Both the position numbers and the translations under genes were made by a program. Below, piece by piece: positions 1 through 5,289 of a DNA stretch of 8,454 bases. Origin of the DNA: an uncultured Lachnospiraceae bacterium (GTDB lineage Bacteria; Bacillota; Clostridia; Lachnospirales; Lachnospiraceae); contig CACXEL010000212.1 of assembly GCA_902766655.1 (NCBI GenBank), forward strand, positions 1 through 8,454. Reading direction: 5' to 3'. Each line of letters opens with the position of its first letter. Within the stretch, counting starts at the first letter, position 1. The notes beneath the pieces were generated by a model that had not been told where the DNA came from, did no database searches, and was given only the letters and a program-made list of their open reading frames with translations.

Positions 1-1
1 G

Positions 2-826
2 AAACAGTCAATTACTCCTGTGATTATCGTGGATTTTGCCGGGGCGGCGGCCGAGGCAGCCATGGCTTTGAAGGTTCTGCCTGCTCTGATCTTCCTTTTC
101 GCGCTCTTTGCTCTGGGCAAAAAAAAGAAGCGGGAGTGCGTCCTCTTCGCGCTCTCGCTTATCTGCATAGGTGGGATGGAGTTCTACCTCTTTCTCAGGG
201 GAAGGGCCTTTCTGAACAGGGTTGATTTCATTTTCTACTGTCTTATCATGCTCTTCTTCCTCCTGGCCGCCGACGAGGGGATATTGTCGCAGAACCGGGT
301 AATGAAGACCCTGGCCACTCTCGCCGCCATCCTGGTCCTTGCCCTGGGTCTGCCCTCCCAGGGGGAGAAGGTGTACAAAAACAGGCAGCCGGCCAGCATG
401 GAGACCTATGAGATCCTGCACGCCGACGCGGACAGCTTTTACATCATTGAGAACAGCACCCAGGACCGTCTGTGGACGTCCGCCTACAGGGTCTTTCAGG
501 CACCCCCGACCGGTATTATGGCCAACAGCGCCTGCCTGGGAGGCTGGCAGTTCCCGAGCCCATATCAGCTCCAGAGCTATAAGGCTTATGGAATCCGAAA
601 TATCTACAGGGATATGGTGGACAATCCGTCAATCTACCTGGTCGCTGACAGGCGGGAGGACTGGATCCTCACACACATCCGCGAACATTACGCGCCGGAT
701 GCGGAGCTTCAGCTGGTCAGGACAATCAACAGGCACCCTGTTTACCGGGTCGTGACGCACGGTTCGGAGATCAACACGGACCAGTCTCGGAAGGAAGAAC
801 AAAAAAAGAGCCGGGAGTCCGCATGA
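2..826 (+). CDS. C-terminal part of a polytopic membrane protein (5' end outside window)
   Basis: The reading frame is open to the left edge without a stop, so this is the 3' part of a longer gene; a GTG at 20 is the first possible start inside the window but probably not the real one. The visible part (about 275 residues) has about four hydrophobic helices (around residues 20-40, 45-65, 75-90 and 100-118 of the fragment). A polar domain of about 150 residues follows, probably on the outer face, and the protein ends in a Lys/Glu/Arg/Ser-rich tail. The polar domain has aromatic-rich strands and a GGWQFPSP turn. Many helices followed by an extracytoplasmic C-terminal domain recall integral-membrane glycosyltransferases or polymer-export proteins, but I do not recognise a family-defining motif. 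The stop codon lies inside a hairpin that works as a terminator for the opposite strand. The coding status is fairly sure; the function is not. Confidence 0.7.
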   Translation, partial: KQSITPVIIVDFAGAAAEAAMALKVLPALIFLFALFALGKKKKRECVLFALSLICIGGMEFYLFLRGRAFLNRVDFIFYCLIMLFFLLAADEGILSQNRVMKTLATLAAILVLALGLPSQGEKVYKNRQPASMETYEILHADADSFYIIENSTQDRLWTSAYRVFQAPPTGIMANSACLGGWQFPSPYQLQSYKAYGIRNIYRDMVDNPSIYLVADRREDWILTHIREHYAPDAELQLVRTINRHPVYRVVTHGSEINTDQSRKEEQKKSRESA

Positions 827-834
827 ACTCCCGG
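801..834 (-). terminator. Intrinsic terminator for - strand transcripts, overlapping the 3' end of the + strand gene
   Basis: Perfect 8-bp stem CCGGGAGT (811-818) with ACTCCCGG (827-834) and an 8-nt loop. On the + strand it is preceded by seven A (801-807), so read on the - strand it is stem, CTC, then seven T: a classical intrinsic terminator. There is no T run on the + strand side. It would end transcripts coming leftward from the small membrane protein gene and the transporter remnant. The loop contains the TGA stop codon of the convergent + strand gene. Confidence 0.75.
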
Positions 835-865
835 TTCGCTGAGCCATGGAAGATGGCCGGCTGCG

Positions 866-898
866 GCCTGCGATTCCTCGGATCGTAGCAGAGAAGGC
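866..898 (-). repeat. Degenerate third copy of the transporter 3'-end segment
   Basis: This ~33-bp stretch aligns with 907-939, 41 bp away, with roughly four fifths of positions identical by eye. On the - strand it would read LCYDPRNRR where the remnant reads LYYNLRKHR and the intact transporter LYYNLRSHI. It lies just downstream (- strand sense) of the remnant's stop codon. It is short and may be a decayed tandem duplication; chance similarity is not excluded. Confidence 0.4.
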
Positions 899-901
899 GG
901 G

Positions 902-1010
902 CTATGGCCTGTGCTTCCTCAGATTGTAATAGAGGATGCCGGCGAGGACGATGGCGCCGCCGACCAGGGAGTATTTCCCCAGCATTTCCCCATAAAAGAC
1001 AGCTACCCTG
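902..1010 (-). pseudogene. Remnant of a second DMT/EamA transporter gene (3' end only)
   Basis: Read on the - strand, this stretch encodes VAVFYGEMLGKYSLVGG and continues to ILYYNLRKHRP before a stop at 902-904. It matches the last ~35 residues of the intact transporter at 1533-2423 almost exactly (there VAIFYGEMLGKYSLVGG through ILYYNLRSHIR). At the DNA level 930-985 is identical to 1585-1640 over 56 bp. Homology stops abruptly around 1008-1010, and the frame upstream shows no transporter sequence, so only the last helix survives. The remnant has no start or ribosome binding site of its own. It is most simply the scar of a duplicated gene whose body was deleted, or of a recombination between two paralogues. 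Confidence 0.75.
930..985. repeat. 56-bp perfect direct repeat, copy 1 (in the transporter remnant)
   Basis: Positions 930-985 are identical to 1585-1640 and in the same orientation, 655 bp apart. This is the coding sequence for the last membrane helix of the transporter. The lack of even synonymous differences inside the block, against several just outside it, points to a recent duplication or to gene conversion. Confidence 0.85.
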
Positions 1011-1091
1011 TAAAAGACCGCTTGACATGGTCTGCGCCTGCGCGTCTTTCGGATATGTGATGTAAAACCTTCCGGAGGCCCGCTCTGCAGA

Positions 1092-1331
1092 TCAGATAAT
1101 GCCGGCCTGGGCCAGCTGGCCGATGAATATGAGAACGTTGACGATGACGCCGATGATGATCCAGCGTTTGATCTTGGCGGCGTTCGCCCATGCTTCGACG
1201 GCGTCATCGGCGGCGATGGCGGCCTTCATTTTGTTGTAAGGGCCGAGGGAGAGGGCCCCCCAGATGACTCCGAGGAGGAATCCTAAAATTGTGAGAGCGA
1301 GGTAGAGTCCCTGTCTGGGCATCTTTTCCAT
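1092..1331 (-). CDS. Small two-helix membrane protein, CD225/dispanin-like
   Basis: Encodes 79 residues. The start is ATG at 1329-1331, with an AAAGGA ribosome binding site (reverse complement of 1341-1346) 9 nt upstream; a different-frame ATG just upstream fits that site less well. Two hydrophobic segments are evident, about residues 9-29 (LYLALTILGFLLGVIWGALSL) and 57-76 (IIIGVIVNVLIFIGQ). Between them is a charged, alanine-rich loop with NKMKAAIAADDAVEAWANAAKIKRW. This layout (helix, a loop ending in a pattern like 'A..A.K.KRW', second helix) resembles bacterial CD225/dispanin small membrane proteins. I give this by resemblance of pattern only, and no function follows from it. No terminator directly follows, so the transcript probably runs through the transporter remnant to the terminator at 801-834. 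Confidence 0.7.
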   Translation of the reverse strand: MEKMPRQGLYLALTILGFLLGVIWGALSLGPYNKMKAAIAADDAVEAWANAAKIKRWIIIGVIVNVLIFIGQLAQAGII

Positions 1332-1478
1332 AATTTGCCATCCTTTCTTTTTCTGAGGTTTGTTTTGGTCTGCACTTATGTGCCTGGAGCATTTTGCTTA
1401 CAGTCTATATAAACATCCGGCGAAAGAATTGCTGCAGTCGTGTGGGAATTTTTTATTTTTTTTCAGGCGGCCCAAAAG
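1332..1478. other. AT-rich intergenic region upstream of the small membrane protein gene
   Basis: About 150 bp without a convincing gene. It contains an A/T tract (1449-1463) and, on the - strand, TATATA/TATAGA hexamers near 1405-1413 that could serve as a -10 for the small membrane protein gene. No good -35 is seen at the right distance, so I do not call a promoter. Open frames on the + strand here have no ribosome binding site and no protein-like composition. Confidence 0.4.
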
Positions 1479-1530
1479 GCAGAAAAAAGAGTGCCGGTCC
1501 CTTTCACGGACTGAAGCACTCTTTTTCTGC
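1479..1530 (-). terminator. Intrinsic terminator of the transporter gene
   Basis: Long hairpin just past the transporter stop codon (1533-1535). The arms 1479-1494 and 1516-1530 read GCAGAAAAAAGAGTGC and GCACTCTTTTTCTGC and pair almost perfectly; the inner part adds GTCC/GGAC. On the - strand the stem is followed by a T run within its second arm, as in a typical terminator. Because the A and T runs flank the GC core symmetrically, it could work in both directions. Confidence 0.75.
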
Positions 1531-1532
1531 GG

Positions 1533-2423
1533 TCAGGAAGCCTTCTCAGGAGGGCTCGATCTTATGTGGCTGCGCAGGTTGTAGTAGAGGATGCCGGCGA
1601 GGACGATGGCGCCGCCGACCAGGGAGTATTTCCCCAGCATCTCTCCGTAAAAAATGGCAACCAGGACCGGGTTCAGGATCGGCTCTATCGCGTTGATGAT
1701 GGAGGCCGTGACTGGCCCGGTATATTTGGTGCCCGTGGTGAAGAAAATGTAAGCCAGACCCACTTGGACCGCGCCGAGCACCAGGACCGCTGCCAGCACC
1801 GGCAGCGAGAAGTCGGTCTCCCGGACTACGAGGGGCGAGAGCGCCACGCCGCACAGGATCTGCCCGAAAAAGACCGAGGACAGGGCGTCGCCCTTCTCGA
1901 AGCTGTTCAGCATGAAGACGCCGGCGTAGAAGATGCCCGAAAAGAGAGCGCAGAGGTCGCCCAGCCACTTGCCGGTGGACAGGCCTTCGAAGAAAAAGAA
2001 GAGGATGCCCGCAAGGACGATCAGGATGGAGAAGAGGGAGGTCCTGTCCGGCTTCTGCCCGAAGAGAAGGAACATGAGGACCACGATCCAGATGGGGGCG
2101 GTGTACTGCAGAATGATTGTATTTCCCGCGGTGGTCAGCTTGTTGGCGACGGAATAGAGGGTCGTGACGCCTGCCAGGGAGATGGCGCCGATCAGGACCG
2201 TCAGGTTGAAGTGGAGTCTGTGGCGGGTGAACAGCAGGTAAAAGCCGATCACGACGGCAGCAATCAGATTCCGCACACCGTTGATGGTGAGCGGGTTCCA
2301 GGGGATCAGCTTCATGAGGAGACCTCCCGTCGCAAAGCAGAGGGAGGCGGCCAGCATACAGGCGGTGCCCAGAAGACGCCTGTCGGGAGATTCTTTTTTT
2401 ATCGGGGAATTCGTCGTACTCAT
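1533..2423 (-). CDS. DMT-superfamily (EamA-type) transporter
   Basis: Encodes 296 residues from ATG at 2421-2423 (starting MSTTNSPIKKE). The frame is open to an ATG at 2504, but those 27 extra residues are not transporter-like and lie over the promoters, so the inner start is preferred. The length is normal for EamA-family drug/metabolite transporters (about 300 residues, ten helices, two EamA repeats). About ten hydrophobic segments follow a short polar N-terminus. The first helix has CFATGGLLMKLIPWNPL followed by an Arg (GVRNLIAA), as is usual in the first EamA repeat. The second repeat ends with FYGEMLGKYSLVGGAIVLAGI, the characteristic 'GE.L....GG.LI..G' close. It would export or import a small metabolite; the substrate cannot be told. 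No clear ribosome binding site precedes the chosen start. A terminator follows the stop. Confidence 0.9.
   Translation of the reverse strand: MSTTNSPIKKESPDRRLLGTACMLAASLCFATGGLLMKLIPWNPLTINGVRNLIAAVVIGFYLLFTRHRLHFNLTVLIGAISLAGVTTLYSVANKLTTAGNTIILQYTAPIWIVVLMFLLFGQKPDRTSLFSILIVLAGILFFFFEGLSTGKWLGDLCALFSGIFYAGVFMLNSFEKGDALSSVFFGQILCGVALSPLVVRETDFSLPVLAAVLVLGAVQVGLAYIFFTTGTKYTGPVTASIINAIEPILNPVLVAIFYGEMLGKYSLVGGAIVLAGILYYNLRSHIRSSPPEKAS
1585..1640. repeat. 56-bp perfect direct repeat, copy 2 (in the intact transporter)
   Basis: Identical to 930-985 in the same orientation. It lies in the 3' end of the transporter gene and covers its last membrane helix. Recombination between the two copies would delete 655 bp, including the small membrane protein gene, and would give the transporter the alternative tail of the remnant (RKHRP). 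Confidence 0.85.
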
Positions 2424-2432
2424 AGTATGATA

Positions 2433-2461
2433 ACTATACCATGGGAGAAGCCGCTTTTGAA
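2433..2461 (-). promoter_or_regulatory. Putative sigma-A promoter of the transporter gene
   Basis: On the - strand, TTCAAA (complement of 2456-2461) and TATAGT (complement of 2433-2438) are exactly 17 bp apart. Transcription from it would begin only a few bases before the ATG at 2423, so the mRNA would be leaderless or nearly so. That agrees with the lack of a ribosome binding site there. Confidence 0.5.
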
Positions 2462-2472
2462 GTAAATGTTCC

Positions 2473-2501
2473 TTGAAAAGGAGGCCCGTACATGATATAG
2501 T
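2473..2501 (+). promoter_or_regulatory. Strong sigma-A promoter with extended -10 for the structured RNA
   Basis: TTGAAA (2473-2478), a 17-bp spacer, then TATAGT (2496-2501), preceded by TGA (2493-2495) that makes an extended -10 (TGnTATAGT). The predicted start of transcription is about 2507-2509, just before the first hairpin of the RNA. It is the best promoter in the window and diverges from the transporter promoter. Confidence 0.7.
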
Positions 2502-2777
2502 CATCTCTGATGAGCAAATGCAGAACCGATCTGCATCATGAATTTATTGTTGATTGAGTAGCCGGTGGCACTCGAAAAGGCGAGCGAGAAATCGGCCCTG
2601 GTATGAAAAACCCAGGAGGACTCAAATTTTTATAGGATTGTGTGATCCTGTCAAAAACGGTCAATGATTAGTAGTCTCCGAAAAGGGGATGAACTATTCA
2701 GATGCGGATACTTCTGAATGTGCTGGTGATAAACAATAAGGAAGATAACATAGGGTAGTGTAGATATCATTCTTTAT

Positions 2778-2783
2778 TATAAT
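2778..2783 (+). promoter_or_regulatory. Consensus -10 hexamer (TATAAT) between the RNA core and its terminator
   Basis: A perfect TATAAT lies in the AT-rich tail of the RNA. No recognisable -35 (TTGACA-like) is found 16-18 bp upstream (the 17-bp position reads GTAGTG) and no TG extension is present. If used, it would start RNA near 2790 and meet the terminator at 2809-2843 about 20 nt later. Weak evidence; an AT-rich tract gives such matches by chance. Confidence 0.2.
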
Positions 2784-2808
2784 AGGCAGACGTAAGAGTA
2801 AGAAGATG

Positions 2809-2843
2809 ACAGGTATGAATCCCGCTTTCATGCCTGTTTTTTT
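2809..2843 (+). terminator. Intrinsic terminator of the structured RNA / possible attenuator of the polyamine operon
   Basis: An 11-bp stem, ACAGGTATGAA (2809-2819) with TTCATGCCTGT (2827-2837), with one G-U pair and a 7-nt loop, directly followed by a run of seven T (2837-2843). It ends the upstream RNA. The decarboxylase start codon lies 116 nt further on. Confidence 0.9.
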
Positions 2844-2851
2844 GTGCCGGC

Positions 2852-2910
2852 GGGTGCCCTTTGGACGTTGAAAATGAGGACCGGCGCCCCGGAATACCCC
2901 TGATCAGGGG
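2852..2910 (+). promoter_or_regulatory. GC-rich leader with two inverted repeats before the polyamine operon
   Basis: Between the terminator and the decarboxylase gene are two inverted repeats: GGGTGCC (2852-2858) pairing with GGCGCCC (2883-2889), and the perfect 14-bp palindrome CCCCTGATCAGGGG (2897-2910). The palindrome could be a repressor operator or an RNA hairpin. No convincing sigma-A promoter is visible between 2844 and 2950 (TTGAAA at 2868-2873 has no acceptable -10). The role is unknown. Confidence 0.35.
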
Positions 2911-2959
2911 CAGCCGGAAAGAGAACAGGGCATCTGCCACAGAAGGAAGGAGAACCGTT

Positions 2960-4426
2960 ATGGATATAGTCGCACAGCAGTCGGCCCCGATCTACGAGGC
3001 CATGCTCGAACTGCGGCGGAGGAGGGTGGTGCCCTTCGACGTCCCCGGCCACAAGCGCGGCCGCGGCAATCCGGAGCTGCTGGATTTCCTGGGAGAAAAG
3101 TGCGTCGGCATCGACGTCAACTCCATGAAGATGCTGGACAACCTGGGCCATCCGATCTCGGTGATCCGGAGCGCGGCGGCCCTGATGGCGGACGCCTTCG
3201 GTGCGGCCCATGCCTTCCTCATGGTAGGCGGAACGACCTCAGCGGTCCAGGCCATGATTTTCGCCACGGTCCGGGAAGGGGAGGAGATCCTGCTCCCAAG
3301 AAATGTACACAAAAGTGTAATCAATGCCCTGGTCCTCTGCGGCGGTATCCCGGTCTATGTGCCGGTCGAGATCGATGAGACGATCGGAATCGCGACGGGC
3401 ATGAACGTTGACGTGCTTCGGCAGACCATAGCCGCCCATCCGAACGCCAAGGCAGTTTTCGTCAACAATCCTACCTACTACGGTATCGCATCGGACCTTC
3501 GGACCATCGTGAGCATCGCCCATGAATACGGCATGAAGGCCCTGGTGGACGAGGCCCATGGGACCCACCTGTATTTCGGCAGGGACCTGCCGGTCTCCGG
3601 CATGGCGGCCGGCGCGGACATGGCGGCCGTATCCATGCACAAGTCCGGCGGAAGCCTGACCCAGAGCTCCGTTCTCCTCCTGGGACCGGGCATGGACTAT
3701 GGGTATATGCGGCAGATCGTCAACCTGACCCAGACCACCAGCGCCTCCTACCTCCTGCTCTCGAGTCTGGACCTGTCCCGGAGGAACCTGGCCCTCCATG
3801 GCGAGGAAGCCTTCGCCCGTGTCCATGAGATGGCGGAATATGCCCGGAAGGAGATCAATGATCTCGGCGGCTATTACGCCTACGGCAGGGAGCTCATAGA
3901 CGGTGTCAACGTCTTCGACTTTGACGTGACCAAACTCTCCGTCTACACCCAGGGAATCGGCCTGACCGGCATCGAGGTCTACGACCTCCTCCGGGATGAG
4001 TACGATATCCAGATCGAGTTCGGAGATATAGGCAACATACTGGCTTACATTTCCATCGGAGACCGGATCCGGGACATCGAGCGGCTGGTCGGTGCGCTGG
4101 AGGATATCAAGCGGCGCTTCGGGAAGACGGAGGCCAAACTCTATGTCGGGAAGATGATCATCCCCGAGCTGGTACTGAACCCAAAGGACGCCTTCTATGG
4201 GGAAACGGAAACCGTGCCGCTGTCCGAGGCCGACGGCAGGATTTCCGGCGAGATCGTCATGTGCTACCCACCCGGTATTCCGATCCTGACGCCGGGCGAG
4301 CGGATCACCAGGGACATTGTGGAGTATATATCATACGCGAAGGAGAAGGGCTGCGCCCTCCAGGGGACCCTGGACGAGGAGTGCAACAGCCTGTCAGTCA
4401 TGCGGGAAGCGGGAGGTAAAGCGTGA
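2960..4426 (+). CDS. speA: Orn/Lys/Arg decarboxylase, probably arginine decarboxylase (agmatine-forming)
   Basis: 488 residues. The start is ATG at 2960 with AAGGAG (2947-2952) 7 nt upstream; the frame is open further upstream but that part is leader. It is a PLP enzyme of fold type I (group III decarboxylase family) in the short form, close in length to Bacillus SpeA and far shorter than the enteric acid-induced forms. Visible motifs: VPGHKRGRG near residue 28, the RNVHKS block, NPTYYG near 170, DEAHG (Asp197-His200; the Asp should contact the PLP ring nitrogen) and SMHKSGGSLTQSS with Lys228 as the PLP-binding lysine. The C-terminal domain has CYPPGIPILTPGER. The family includes arginine, lysine and ornithine enzymes that sequence alone separates poorly; agmatine deiminase in the same operon favours arginine as substrate. 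First gene of the operon; its stop overlaps the next start by 4 nt. Confidence 0.93.
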   Translation: MDIVAQQSAPIYEAMLELRRRRVVPFDVPGHKRGRGNPELLDFLGEKCVGIDVNSMKMLDNLGHPISVIRSAAALMADAFGAAHAFLMVGGTTSAVQAMIFATVREGEEILLPRNVHKSVINALVLCGGIPVYVPVEIDETIGIATGMNVDVLRQTIAAHPNAKAVFVNNPTYYGIASDLRTIVSIAHEYGMKALVDEAHGTHLYFGRDLPVSGMAAGADMAAVSMHKSGGSLTQSSVLLLGPGMDYGYMRQIVNLTQTTSASYLLLSSLDLSRRNLALHGEEAFARVHEMAEYARKEINDLGGYYAYGRELIDGVNVFDFDVTKLSVYTQGIGLTGIEVYDLLRDEYDIQIEFGDIGNILAYISIGDRIRDIERLVGALEDIKRRFGKTEAKLYVGKMIIPELVLNPKDAFYGETETVPLSEADGRISGEIVMCYPPGIPILTPGERITRDIVEYISYAKEKGCALQGTLDEECNSLSVMREAGGKA

Positions 4427-5289
4427 AAGGCACAGATATCTGGTTCTCACAGAATGAAACCGAGAATGTCAAGCTGTCCGTCCGTGTCAGCTCCCAGCTC
4501 TATTCCGGGGAAAGCCCCTACCAACGGATCGACGTGTTCCAGACACCCGAATTCGGGAGGATGATCGTCCTGGACGGCCAGATCATGTTCTCCGAGGCGG
4601 ATGAGTTCATTTACAACGAGATGATCGTGCACGTCCCGATGGCGGTGCACCCACATGTGAAGAAGGTGCTGATCATCGGAGGCGGTGACGGCGGTGTCGC
4701 CAAGACCCTGATTCTCTATCCGGAAATAGAGCACATCGACGTGGTCGAGCCGGACGAGCTCTTCGTGGAGGTCTCCAGCCGGTATTTCCCGGAGACGGCC
4801 AAGGGCTTTGACGACCCGAGGGTCGAGGTCACGAACATGGACGGCCTCCGCTACCTGCGGCGCTGCCGGAACAAGTATGACCTCATCATCAACGACTCGG
4901 TGGACTCCTTCGGCCATGACGAGGGCCTCTTCACCAAGGAGTTCTACGGCAGCTGCTTCAACGCCCTGCACGAGGACGGCGTCATGGTCTACCAGCACGG
5001 GAGCCCCTTCTACGATGAGGACGAGCTGGCCTTCCGCGCCATGCACCGCAAGGTCTTCCGAAGCTTCCCCATCAGCCGCGTCTACCAGGCCAGTATTCCG
5101 ACCTGTCCGGCGGGTTACTGGGTCTTCGGCTTCGCGTCGAAGAAATACCACCCGCTGAAGGACCTGGATGCCCGGCGGTGGAATGAGCGGCATCTGAAAA
5201 CCTGGTATTACACAACGAATCTTCATCGGGGAGCCTTTATGCTGCCCAAGTATGTGGAGGATATTCTTTCAGAGGAGGAAAAATTATGA
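4423..5289 (+). CDS. speE: Spermidine synthase homologue (aminopropyltransferase family) with altered substrate pocket
   Basis: 288 residues from a GTG start overlapping the decarboxylase TGA (GTGA), with GGAGG at 4412-4416, 6 nt upstream; no other start fits. A small N-terminal beta domain is followed by a Rossmann-type methyltransferase-like domain. The family motifs are present: LDGQIMFSEADEFIYNEM (about 50-67), the nucleotide-binding GGGDGG (86-91), an acidic VVEPD (107-111) for the AdoMet ribose, and IINDSVDS with Asp158 and Asp161 where known spermidine synthases have the catalytic and amine-binding acids. Length is typical (about 275-290). Departures: canonical D-(S/C)-(T/S)-(D/E)-P-x-G-P reads DSVDSFGH, and the IPTYPSG putrescine-site loop reads IPTCPAG (Cys228 replaces Tyr). 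It may use an amine other than putrescine, or have lost activity. No AdoMet decarboxylase gene, needed to supply its usual aminopropyl donor, is in the window. Confidence 0.9.
   Translation: MKGTDIWFSQNETENVKLSVRVSSQLYSGESPYQRIDVFQTPEFGRMIVLDGQIMFSEADEFIYNEMIVHVPMAVHPHVKKVLIIGGGDGGVAKTLILYPEIEHIDVVEPDELFVEVSSRYFPETAKGFDDPRVEVTNMDGLRYLRRCRNKYDLIINDSVDSFGHDEGLFTKEFYGSCFNALHEDGVMVYQHGSPFYDEDELAFRAMHRKVFRSFPISRVYQASIPTCPAGYWVFGFASKKYHPLKDLDARRWNERHLKTWYYTTNLHRGAFMLPKYVEDILSEEEKL

Larger units (their letters stand above)
2508..2843 (+). ncRNA. Structured noncoding RNA, possibly raiA-type
   Basis: No protein gene fits here, but the sequence folds extensively. Stems visible by eye: 5' hairpin 2518-2524/2530-2536; closing stem TTATTGTT/AACAATAA 2544-2551/2732-2739; 2554-2559/2620-2625; 2561-2564/2593-2596 enclosing 2571-2574/2581-2584; 2597-2601/2612-2616; 2632-2638/2645-2651; 2675-2679/2685-2689 with a GAAAA loop; 2696-2702/2713-2719. 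The core is about 196 nt, with an AT-rich tail and a terminator after it. A strong promoter precedes it. Base composition differs from the GC-rich flanks, as expected for a conserved RNA. The size, multibranched core and Clostridia setting are compatible with the raiA RNA class (Firmicutes/Actinobacteria, about 200 nt), but I cannot align it to a consensus. Alternatives are another large structured RNA, or a regulatory leader of the polyamine operon. That it is a structured RNA is much surer than the family. Confidence 0.65.

Noticed and set aside
1360..1696. Small + strand open frames in the AT-rich gap and terminator region
   Set aside because: They run through the terminator hairpin and the antisense of the transporter, have no ribosome binding site and show no protein-like composition.
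1566..2465. Long open frame on the + strand opposite the transporter (299 codons)
   Set aside because: It mirrors the transporter in the GC-rich antisense frame; the product is almost all charged and polar without domain character, and it lacks a ribosome binding site. The - strand frame has proper membrane helices and a family match.
2424..2504. 27-residue N-terminal extension of the transporter from an ATG at 2504
   Set aside because: It overlaps both divergent promoters, lacks a ribosome binding site, and the extra residues do not resemble the start of EamA proteins.
2508..2843. Group II intron, tmRNA, RNase P RNA, T-box or a common riboswitch as identity of the structured RNA
   Set aside because: I see no domain V-like hairpin, tRNA-like end with tag frame, RNase P core motifs, T-box sequence or any known aptamer signature; none of these can be supported by eye.
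2861..2959. N-terminal extension of the decarboxylase from a TTG at 2861
   Set aside because: The 33 extra residues are not family-like, there is no ribosome binding site before 2861, and the ATG at 2960 has a good one. The segment is better seen as untranslated leader.
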